Shown here piece by piece: positions 1 to 10,618 of a DNA stretch of 64,000 nucleotides. A model generated the notes under the pieces. That model saw nothing but the letters and a program-made list of their open reading frames with translations, made no database searches and was not told the DNA's origin. The position numbers and the translations under genes were made by a program. The stretch is from Filosporella fistucella (taxonomy: Eukaryota; Ascomycota; Leotiomycetes; Helotiales), in NCBI GenBank assembly GCA_030077755.1, contig JAQJZZ010000005.1, forward strand, positions 248,001-312,000, in the 5' to 3' direction. Every line of letters starts with the position of its first letter. Position 1 is the stretch's first letter.

Positions 1-650
1 CTTGTCGAACATCGAACTGATGCCTAATTCCCGTGCCTAATATGGGAACTATAACTATGAATAAAGGAGATTGAAAGTACAGATAATATGCTATTGAAAT
101 TTTTCTTTACCTATTATAGAGACTTTAACACTGTTCCAATTTGTTATTGATATATTAGACTTTACTCAGGGGTTGACTCTTTTTGAATGTGTCAATTATA
201 AGTTATGTCAGGAGACCGTGGGAATGGAACTGCCAGCCAAGGATCGAGGCATAGCTCCACGGGTAAGGTGAAGATAAGTAACTGTTTGATGATGCTGGAA
301 GAATTGGACTAATCCTGTATTCAGGTTACGGGATGCAATTGAAGTTATAAGACGACTCGTGGGTGGGACGTCTGCAATAAATATTAATCGCCTCGTAGGA
401 AGCTTTTTCTAATAATTTAATTGTGTTATTAATTACTATGAATATATTCTTATGTTATATGAGTTCCTGGTTCCAGATTAATGCGAGGAAATTTCTTTCT
501 AGCTTCATGTCGGCGTCAAGCGTTCACAATATTGTGCTCGAGTTAAACTTTTCGTCATAAAGTGCCCCGCTCTCATTGTTTAAAGTTTTAACTAATGTCA
601 CCTTGTCTTGCTAATAATTTAAGCGAAAAAGAGAGCACCTCATTGAAAGG
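1..650. other. left flank without a recognised gene
   Basis: AT-rich sequence with no open frame that resembles a protein. It is upstream of a decayed kinase gene and would contain its former promoter. Confidence 0.5.
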
Positions 651-2093
651 ATGGACGCAATTGGAAGAAAGGTTGTAAGATTCTTTGTTACTGACAGAAC
701 GGCGCGTGGACAATGGTTATTGACGTTTAAATCTTAAAGGGCTAGAGTGCATTGGGATGCTATCTAAAATCCTTCGATAAGTATGGCAAGCCAACTCGAT
801 GTGAATTTAAACCAGAATTGCCCTTTTGGGGCAGAATTAGGGGCAGATTGGAAGCCGTGAAGTTTCTCCGCAAGGGAAGCTTTGCCACAGTCGTGCTATG
901 GGAGTACAACGGCACAAGAGAAATTGCTCTAACTGAGCGATATATTGCAATCAAACGAATAGATTGAGCTCCAGCTCAAGGGAGAGATGAAGCAGAGGCT
1001 GAGATAGTCCAGGCCCTGACCCAGACTAATTCGCCGCATATCGTGAGGCAGGTGAGGCCGAGTATCAAAATACAAGGCAAAATCGTCTTGTTCCTGGAGT
1101 ATTGTCCTGGCAAAGACCTCCAGATAGCACTACTAGATCCAGATGAGAAGGCAGATAAGAATACTCGAAAACACATAGAGGAAGAAGACATGTGGAGGAT
1201 CTTCAAACGTTTGGCTGAAGGTGTGGCTGTAATGGAGTGCGGAACAGAGTATGCTAATGCTCAGCCAATTGAGAAATGGATCATAGAAGAATTGGTCCAC
1301 TATGAGTAAGTCAATTTGTATATCTTGGAGTTCGCTGACTGTGATTTAGTTTAAAGCTGGATAATGGTAAGTCAAACATCCCGCCACTTGTGGAGATTGC
1401 CGATGCTAATAGTCCTACTCGGATATCGTGACAGTGAACACAAAAGATATCCAATTGCTAAAGTGGGTTACTCCTTTCATGCAAAAATCATATATCGCTG
1501 ACAGAGTAACCTTCAGATAGGGGATTTTGGTTGTGCTACTTGGGAACCAAAGGTGCAAGACAGTGGATATTGGGCAAGCGAAGGGGATCGGGATTTTGGG
1601 GCTTTGGGACTTTAGCATGGAGAGTCCCGGTATGTCCCAACTTTCCACTCCTACATTTCGACTGACTTAATGCTAGGAAAACAGCGGCGAAGGCAAAAGA
1701 TTAGTCAAAAAGCTCCGCAGAGGTGCCTGTTCCAACATTTCTTCCGTTGGGTGCATCATGCTATGCGTTCTACTGCGAGCAAATAGAAGACCGGGAGGGC
1801 TCAAAGCCGAGAAGTGGAAAGCTTATAAGGACGATAAATTACGACCAGACATAGTGGGAAAGTTGACCCATGTTTATGTTATGGGTGTGCCACGCTGGGC
1901 TGAAGTTCCCTACTCGCAAAATCTTAGAGACTTGATACAAGAATATACGATGATCGAACCGAACGATCGTCCGACAACTAAGAATTTGCAAGAGCGCATG
2001 GATATGACGCTGAAGTTCTACGAGGGTCTACCTGAGCCTCGAGCGAGGGCACCGATAGTGACAGACTTCAGCAGCGTACCTTTACGTCGCTAA
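651..2093 (+). pseudogene. decayed protein kinase gene
   Basis: Kinase landmarks can be read in order. There is a possible N-terminal segment from an ATG at 651, a loop LRKGSFATV (about 876), the ATP-binding YIAIKRID, an alpha-C stretch with EAEIVQAL, the catalytic loop HYDLKLDN split by an intron (1306-1349), the DFG segment IGDFGCATW after two further introns (1367 to about 1412, and about 1477-1530), subdomain IX as SVGCIML, and a C-terminal lobe ending at 2093. HYD replaces the usual HRD. Two in-frame stops interrupt it: TGA at 965-967, right after the lysine strand, and TAG at 1613-1615. There is also a frame break near 735-751, between the N-terminal segment and the loop. Reading across the stops restores a plausible kinase, so I call a pseudogene rather than several small genes. 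The first 100 codons look like the FHA-kinase style found in ascomycetes, but this is weak. It is not a close paralogue of the two kinases downstream. Confidence 0.75.
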
Positions 2094-3918
2094 GTACTAC
2101 ACATTCAGGGCAACTGCTCATCAAATGACCTGCCAGCAACATCATTACACGAGCTTGGGATATTATGACAACGTCGTGTCTCTCTGTATATATCGTTCTC
2201 GCGGTTTTGATTGCGTGTTGCGTCGCCATTTCTCTTTCGTCCAACTCGAAGCTTGGAACCTTCCCTCCCAACACGGTGCCTGAACTGGGTATTTCTATCT
2301 ATGTTTCTTCTGTACATTATTAGAATGTTGTTTATATTGCAATCAAAAACTCAATTCGTTATCTCCAGAATTCTGTTGCTGGCCCTATACTCCCAAGTCC
2401 ATTGTCTCAAAGTGCCGGGAAGCTACCATCTGATTTTGACTCCGTTCATAATATACCCCTTTTGATTTAGATGGTTCAAAATTCTCAATTCCAAACTTCC
2501 AATTCGCTAGTACTCTGTTTTGTTTACGTTCTCGACTTCTTCGCAAGCGGTAAACCTAATGTTGACACATTTGAACACTTCCCAATTGCACCACCTGAAG
2601 CAGATTCCGGAAGATTCTTGTCATACATACACGATTCCATATATAAAACTCCACATTTCATGGCCGTCTGAAGTTGTTATCACACGTTTTCCATTTGATA
2701 ACATTAAATGTTGTCCAACACGCGGGGTAATCGCCAAATAGAGGGGGTATATTGGCTACATATTAGGCAACTGTTAGTCCACAGTTGATTTTGGAGGTGA
2801 AACAAAGGTAAGTAAGTACCCTCACAAAGAATGGCACAGCGGGGGTTGGCGTGTTGAAGTTAGGCTTTCATCCCCACCTTCAGTCCGTATGAGGAGTGGT
2901 GGGTTGTGATATTGCAAACATTATGCGTATATCAAGTTGTCGCACGACTGTTAAGCTTCTTCTTGGGAATCCACAGAGGTTGATCAATTTCGTCACTTTT
3001 CTTTCATCCATAATTTTATGCCATGCTTAGATAATATGCGTTTTTCCTATCCTTCTCCCTTTGAAATAGTAGGCACACTTGTCATGTCCGAGCGGGCTGT
3101 CTTTGGGACGTTATTTGTTGCCGAAATCAGGGTTTTCCAAGTGTTCCTTTGAGGCTAGCATTTTGATCAAGCCTCAAGAACTACTGCGCCGCTGGGATCT
3201 GGGCCGCCAAAGAGACTGGGTTTGACGAGGCTAAGTTGATCACAGGCTTCATCCAAACTTGAACTTTGTTTCACACGGAAATATGCGGCCTATGCTAGCA
3301 AAACAAGTCCTAGCGGCCCGGGACCGTAGACTCGAAGTTCGAAGGATTTCATGATTGTATTCGAAATTTATCATGTATCAGCGGCTCTGCCAGCAGTTTA
3401 GTACAGATTCCCTTTATCTGCACTCTTTGCTCGGCGGTCAAGTACTTTATCGGCTCCGAGTGTTGCCTAATATGATGGTTTGTTGTGTGTCTCGGTTGTG
3501 CGAGCCAGGATTTCGGTGAGCAGAAGTTTCATGAGTTTCTTCTATCAAAATCTGCACAATCGCATAAGGGCGAGTGTTCATGTGCGCGTTACATACTGTA
3601 CAGATCCGATAAACTTACATATCTCTTGAGTATGAATATCATGGTGGGTATTCGCTGGCATACTGTTCTGTTGGCTATGAGCCACCTCACATCAGTCATT
3701 CTCAAAGGAGCCCATTCGCCTTTTTTGCCTTGGGCAGACTTCTCAGAATATGTGTGCACAGCCGCCGGCATATTCCCTAAAAAGTTTCTTTTCTCTAATA
3801 TATTAATGGTTGAAGCATTCCTGTGGTGCTTAACAATGCTACACAGCAAAGAACATTAAGACTGTGGAGGGAATTGCTGTATAGAGGTGACTGAGCCGTT
3901 CCAACGATCGCTTCCAGG
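2094..3918. other. intergenic, no supported gene
   Basis: AT-rich spacer between the decayed kinase and the first intact kinase. A 124-codon open stretch at 3485-3859 lacks an ATG start and resembles nothing I know, so I do not call it. Confidence 0.5.
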
Positions 3919-6023
3919 ATGCATCGCCAATGGCTTACTCAGCCCTTCGCCAGACTTAGAGCCCGCTTCAATAGGCTGAAGAAAAATCCAAGACAGTGCA
4001 CACCCCCCATTCCACAGGCTGATACCCCGGGCGTCCTATTGCAAGTTCCTGACTTGAGTATCAACGGTCCTCCACCGCGCCTTGACTTCCTATCATCATC
4101 AAACGCATCTACAGAAAATTCGATCGGCGATTCGTTGAATGTAGACAATAGCAGCATCACGGAGCCTGAACTGACAAGCCATGGAACAAGTTACGCGGGA
4201 TCTCGTCGAGCCTCTACGGGAGCCTCTACGGTTGCACCAGTGTCCGAATATTTGCGTGGCCTTCGAGACGACCTGGGAGAAGCTCGTATTGAATGGCCTC
4301 CAAATTTATGTTCATACTTTTGCCCTATCGACCAGCAGAAACGTCTCATCACCCCAGACTCAGTCCTAAATGAACTTCGGAGATGTAATATTCAATTCAA
4401 AGATGAGACTGTAGCCGTGCAGACTGCAAATAATATCGCAAAGCAATCGCCGAAGCTCTTTGCTGTTTTGGTCTGCGTCCAGCAAACGCATCGCATCTGC
4501 CAATTTCTTCATGAGAAGATCGACGATACACACATGCCCTTCGAACGGCTTGATACTGAAGGGAAGACCGGGAAGTTTCTATTGTGTAGCAAAATAAACA
4601 AAGGGCAACCAATACAATGCATGAAAGACTGGGATTTTTTCGACATCTCCCAATTTGGCCGTGAACAATGGTCCGTTCTGGCGCCTGTCTTCGAGTTTGG
4701 CGCTGAAACGAAACACTTCGATTTCGATGACAATACCGTGTTCCCATATGTTGAAGACAACGAACTGGGTCATCGTGCGGCCGAGGGTGGCTTTGGCTGG
4801 GTGTGGAGAGTGAAAATACATCCGGCACATCAGGTAGCCAAGGAGGGCTGCGGGCTTGAGGTTAGTCCCTTTCTAACTAGGAACCCGCGAATGTTGACAA
4901 GATCTAGAATTCGTACCCGTACATTGCGGTGAAACAACTCCATTCTAGCGACGAAAAAAGTTTTAATCGGGAGGTTGAAACATTGAAGAGATTCAATAAA
5001 CAGGAACACCCAAATTTGGTCAGATTACTCGCTACCTATCGATTCAAGGGAAAATACTTCCTACTATTTCCATACGCAAACTCGAATCTGCGAGAATATT
5101 GGACTGAGACACCACTGATAGAATTCACTGACGCCAATGTCAAATGGGTGCTCCAACAAAAGAAAGCGATAGCGTCGGGGCTGTTTTCCATACACGAACA
5201 TCGTCGACACACTCAAAGTGCCGTGTTCAACGAAAATCAACCTTCCCAGAAAGAAGAAGATTGCCCGTTTGGCAGACATGGTGATATCAAGCCCGAAAAC
5301 ATATTATGGTTTGTTAATGATACGATTCAAGAATCAGACAAGCGTGGGCAACTCGTTATTGCTGACTTCGGACTTACCGACTTTCATCGACATGCGACAA
5401 GATCGAATGTGCCTGCTGGACATATCTCTGGCTCTCCGACCTACGAGCCACCGGAGTTGATGTTACACCAATACATTTCGCGGGAATACGATATATGGAG
5501 CCTTGGATGTGTGTATCTCGAGTTTCTGACATGGCTTTTGTGTGGGTCGAAAGGTCTCGAGCTATTTCCAGACGCCAGAGGAGAGGCACAAAGAATAGAC
5601 GATGACACGTTCTTCACAGTATTGGAGGAAAGCCACACAGCTATCGTCCGAGAAAGTGTCAGAGAATGGATGGCAGACCTGCACGAAATGCCCAGATGTT
5701 CCAGGTTTATTCACGAAATGTTGAGCATAATATCAGAGGATATGCTTGTCGTTGATCCAAAAGAGCGAATCAAAATTGGTCCATTGACAAAGAAATTGGA
5801 CGACATGCTAAAGAAAGTAGAGAAGGATCCTTATTATCTCACACAGCCACGTCCTTCGAATCAGCGCACTCAACAACCGCAACCGAACAGTCTTGCAGCC
5901 TCAGGTCTAATGACACGAGGGCCACGACCGAGAGATGGGACTGGGCTGCCGAGACGATATAGCACATCGATTGGGTTGAATTCGATGATACTATTTTCCC
6001 CCCAAGTATGTCCTAATGTATGA
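3919..6023 (+). CDS. protein kinase with unrecognised N-terminal domain (copy A)
   Basis: Two exons, 3919-4860 and 4908-6023, give 685 residues. The 47-nt intron (GTTAGT...CTAG) is phase 0. Residues 1-110 are basic, then Ser/Thr-rich and probably disordered. Residues about 115-260 form a domain I cannot name but which recurs in the kinase at 10.6 kb (shared blocks such as REQWSVLAP and KIHPAHQ). The kinase domain follows: Gly-rich loop GGFGWV, lysine K323 in IAVKQL, Glu in the alpha-C segment SFNREVETL, catalytic HGDIKPEN with D440, DFG at D467, the activation-segment end as EPPE, and YDIWSLGC. All residues needed for phosphotransfer are present, but HGD replaces HRD, so activation-loop control of the usual RD type is unlikely. 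An insert of about 35 residues precedes the catalytic loop. The C-terminus is Pro/Gln/Arg-rich. It should be an active Ser/Thr kinase; the substrate is unknown. Confidence 0.88.
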
Positions 6024-7745
6024 AGGTCATCTCTGCTACATCGCCATTAGTTTAGCTGTAAGGTGATACCCAAGTAAAAGACGCAGGGCATATGGATGGA
6101 CAAACGAGGGTTTTTGGCGTTAGTGTGGCTGCTTCTGAGATCGACAGATGGTGGATTCAACCCTTTCGTATGTACATACATGGTAGCTTAGGTATATATG
6201 GGAAGATGATGAGCCGTCATTGGAGCATCAGACAGGGCGATTTTGGATTCAACTGCACTATCAGAATGTTTAAGACACACATGGCCTTTCAGTACCGTTC
6301 TTATATATGACCAACCTCTAGAATTTAGTGCCTTCGTTCCAAGTACGGCCATTAACTTGCATGTATTCATCCATCCAAATATGCTGCTTCTCCTTCTTGC
6401 TAATAGCACAAGTTGTGCTATATAGCGCGACATCCCTTAATTGTGTGCGATCTTCTGCGCGCGGGCCGTCGGCTTGAAATGTTGTTATGGTAATATGCCA
6501 TCATGAGGACCGAGGCGGTGGTCACGCTTGTCTGCGTCAAAACATGCTGCAGGATTCGATTTGTTCCTTTGCAAGATCAGTGAGGATCTGCGAGCTCGCT
6601 GTACCAAGGCGTGCGGGGCTAACAAACCTCAGTGAGTTGTTGAGGGACCGTGAGAATCCAGCAATTCAGCTGAAGCTTGGAAAACATTAGCGCGTTTAGG
6701 CCTGAGGTATAGAATATTTTCTGAGGAGTTTAGCCCCAACATACCCTAACTTGGTAGCTTCCCTGAGGAAACAACGTCGACAACAAGCTCGCCAACTTTC
6801 TCCGGTCGATATATCGACCCTCGATGATTTGCTCCGGCATTACTTACTCACAAGTCTGACACGGTGAGATTCGTGTTCGATCTTTGCCATGAGAAGGGCA
6901 ACCTAGAAGCGAGCAACAATTGAGGTAATGGTTTGGTCTCGAAATCATACAGTAGGTAGGTCTCTGATGGCGACCACCGTCAGCAAAGTACTTGACTGTG
7001 GACTATGTCAGCAGTGCGGTGTAGTTCACCGCCTCTTGAAAAGATAATCTTCAACTTTGATGGCAGCATACCACTGTGTGAGGGCGAAAATACGACAGCA
7101 GCACTGCGTATGGGTGTGGTGGTGCGTGTCCGATTGTTTTCCAATCGATTTACGACAGCATGGCGCAGCTCTCTTGAACTTCTCGACACTGCAGGTTTTG
7201 TATGTAGCAATTTATTTCTTTGTGGAACGCAGTGCCGGAAAAAGTCGAATATGGTTCTAAGGATGCCTCGTGGGGCGATCGGTGGTCGCAAAGTTGCTTC
7301 TAGGGGGCCCATCCACTAGTTTATATAAAGTAACTCTACATATACTGGGTCTGAAAAATTTCCCGAAATGGAGCACGAAATGGAGCAGCAAATGGAACAC
7401 ATGTTATTTATCGAATGGTACCGAGAGCGTGGGGAATTGGACACCTAATGTGCGTGTGGGCGAAAAGTGGCGCTGTGCTGCAAGCCTGGAGACCAGTCGC
7501 TCGCGAGGCTGTATCTGCATATGCAAAAGATTTCGGATCGGGTATGCACTTGACTAGAACTTGGGGCGAATTCTGATTTTTCAAGATCTGGACTTGAACG
7601 TTCCGGACTAGGTGCTTCTCTCGTGTCACCCGGCACATGCTTGGGTAGAAAGCAAAAACGGTGAGCAAGAAAGGTAGAATCAAAACTGTTACCCCTTTGT
7701 TCTTGCTTTGAAGGATGTGGCGGACCACGATATGCAACTCAAGCC
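6024..7745. other. intergenic, no supported gene
   Basis: Several short open stretches on both strands, none with family resemblance. A short imperfect direct repeat of AAATGGAGCA-type units lies at about 7374-7400. Confidence 0.5.
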
Positions 7746-9722
7746 ATGCCGTCACTTAGGTCAAACGAATCCCAGAAAAGTGTTGACATAACGCCGACCA
7801 TACATCGCCACGAGGATTGGGTCGAATCTTCAATCCTCGGTGACAATGATGAAGCGTTCCAGAACACCTTTTGTCTTGAAAGAAAGGAATCTCAACTGCA
7901 AGTTGACAGGTTCTACTCATTGTATCCAGAGCATAACCCCATTTTGGAATCATCTCCCCGTCAAAGTTTTGTCAAGACATTGGGAGAGCTGGAAGATCTA
8001 GCTGTGAGTGAATCTTCAATTGGTAATGGAATGTAAGTTACTGAAATTTGGAAGCTGGCAAGCGACGTGTGTCAAATATATTGTGTCTGGCAAAAGTCCT
8101 CACTCAGTAGGCTTCTCGCTACTCGTGAGCTATTTGACAGTCTTCTACAAGCATACGATGTTTTCTCGAGAATATGGGATTTCATTGTGCCTTTTGGCTT
8201 TACCACACGAGAATCAGATCTTAGCCATGCGCCGTTCCGGTTTCGACAACTTGAGCCAATCGTACCAATAGAGGGAATCCTTGGATCGTTTGGTAAATTG
8301 TCCAGCACCTACAATTTCAAACTAGACTGATACAGTGTAGAGTGTGCTTATGCTTTCCGTTATGTGGTTCGTAATCATAGAGAGGAAGAGTTACGTCTGA
8401 ATCCGGATTACGACGTCTGGTCAGTGCGTCAAACAGCAGTATATCAGCAATATGATAGGAATCTCAAAAAGATTACTATCATCTTAATTGCGCCTTCAGA
8501 AATAACCAAGAAGCGACTCGAGGATACAGTGAATCGATACCTAGCAAAATGGCAACAACTCAACCCTTTCGACCTGCACAGAATTCTAATCTCGACTTTA
8601 CACGAAAACTGGAGACTGTATCTCAGGAGCCTAGAGAAATCGATCAAAATCCAGGTAAGTAGGATTGCAGTTAGTGATTTTCTTCAGCTAATTCAAAAGA
8701 CAGTCAGATAAAGTCACTTTGACCATGGTACAAAGAGAAGACGAGCAGCTATCTGCCCGAAATGATTTTAACATCAATTTTGTGGACCGCCAACGACTAA
8801 AAGTGATCGAGGACAAAGTTTTGGATTTAATAATAATTTTCGAGTCGGTGGAGCATACACTATCACAATTGATCCGGCAATGCGAGAGCCATTGCCTCAA
8901 ACAACAATGCCCAAACTGCAAATGTGCGAGCATCATCGAAGAACTCGAAGAGCAGATGCACGAGGCTCAGGTGAATGTCAAGAAATCAGATACGTTACAC
9001 AAGAGGGTTCAAGGCACAGCTCAATTGGTATGTGCTTGGTCGCTTTTCTCTTTCTACATGACTGATTTCCGCATAGTTGTCAGACCTTCTGGACTACGAA
9101 AATGCTCAGGTCGCCCACCTTAACGAGCGATCACTCAACGGGCTTTTCAAGGAATCTAAAGACGAGAATAGCAAGATGCGTATTCTCACGGTAAAGTTCT
9201 CGCTCCACTAAAAGGCCAGGCTACTAATGCATGGTAGGAGAGGAGCACTCGCGATGCAGCAGGTACAGAGATATGACAATGCAAAGAAGTTTAGAGCTGA
9301 CGCGAAGCAGCTGTGAAAATATTGACAGTCATTACTCTTATATATCTACCTGTCACGGTTGTTGCCGTATGTTACGTTGCCCTTTTTTAGTTCTTTCACT
9401 AATGATGACCTGACAGAGTATTTTTTCAAGTCAGCTTATTAAAGTCAACGAATATGGAAGAATTTCCATGATTGCGGACTCATGGTGGTTCGCACTAATA
9501 GCAGGGCCTCTGACACTTATTACGTTCGTTTTATGGCGGTGCTGGCTCAAGTTCTCCATCAGACAAGAAGAACGTAAACACCAATCTGATATTGCTGCGC
9601 ATGAACAAAACACAGCAGGAAAGCGGCGCTGGCTTGCCTCACTGACAGCAGGTAATTTCCCTTGGGAGAACATTATGTTGAGAACTGTTAAGCAGCGACG
9701 GGGAGGAATATATGAAACATAA
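7746..9722 (+). CDS. fungal CorA-like domain membrane protein
   Basis: Eight exons by my splicing: 7746-8003, 8055-8292, 8341-8654, 8704-9027, 9077-9190, 9238-9262, 9311-9366 and 9417-9722. Together they give 544 residues with every junction in frame. The middle region carries signatures of the fungal CorA-like family: a block near FRFRQLEP, then CAYAFRYV, and VWSVRQTAVYQQYD followed by a hydrophobic strand IILIAPSE. After a helical region there are two closely spaced C-terminal membrane helices, around VKILTVITLIYLPVTVVA and WWFALIAGPLTLITFVLW, the topology of CorA-type channels. The GMN filter motif of true Mg2+ channels is not visible, so Mg2+ transport should not be assumed. A cysteine cluster (CESHC...CPNCKC, exon 4) is unusual. 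The gene lies between two paralogous kinases on the same strand. Members of this family are numerous in ascomycetes and their role is unknown; a stress or nonself response is a guess. Confidence 0.82.
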
Positions 9723-10618
9723 TTGATGGTATTCAAGATGGTTAGGGAACATCTGATGAGCCCCAGATCTGGTCATGCCAGGCAAATCTGGACACCGCAC
9801 CATGGTGTGGTGGCATCAGCAGGCCGGACGTATGTTATAGCCAATTGAAAACCCAACTGCCGTTGTTACACAATACCTCAAATGGGTACAGATTCAGCCT
9901 TCGCATGCTCGCTCTCAAACTTTGCCGTCCAGATAAGACTATGAAAAAGTTGTAATTACGAGTCGGGTAGCAATGCACCACTTTCACTGTGTCGAGATTC
10001 CTTGCATCCCCCAGTACTACGCCCAACTTATGCCAGAAGGTAAACCAGAGATCAGCAGAGAATTGTATATTATGTTGGGCGGCTGCACGATTGAGGCCGT
10101 GTGTGCAAGGTATATTCCTTTCTCCAGTCATCGCCCTTGTCGCTTTAAGCTCAGAGTTCTCATTTGATGTCGCTGCAGAATCTCTGCATGCAGTCTTGCA
10201 CTCACATTGTGCTTCGCCTCGCATTGCAACGCCCTTTCTTCTTCCCTAATTGAGTTCCCATTGTTTGGGATGAGGCTCTGGATGTTTCGGGGGGTGAGAA
10301 GCTGCTACTCGGTGGGAGAAGGCTTAAGAGGAATTGAAGTGCCACTTCTACGTTTCCACAAGCCAGCCGGCAAACAGTATACTGTGACAGACTGTGCGGC
10401 TTTCTTTTGATGAAAGTGGCTACTTTGATACTTGAAGACTACGCGAGGCTCCGAAGCAAGTCGTTCCCATCCCAAGTGTCTCTATTGCTGATTAATTTTC
10501 AAGGTGCGACTCGGAATCCAAAGACATACAGACTCAAGACCAAGAACCGTCCCATATTCGCTCTGAGCCTTATGATCCCTCAATCGCTCTCCGCAAACAA
10601 TTCGATCCTAATACAATA
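9723..10618. other. spacer between the CorA-like gene and kinase copy B
   Basis: Mostly unassigned. From about 10507 the sequence is open in frame with the ATG at 10619 and reads as an acidic, polar peptide (for example SEPYDPS). An upstream exon of kinase copy B probably lies here, with an acceptor near 10503. Confidence 0.45.

Noticed and set aside
3485..3859. 124-codon open stretch on the plus strand
   Set aside because: No ATG at its start, no domain, and composition like the flanking noncoding sequence. The opposite strand is equally open.
7746..9722. Calling the CorA-like protein a magnesium transporter
   Set aside because: The GMN signature at the end of the first membrane helix is not visible, so only the family resemblance is supported.
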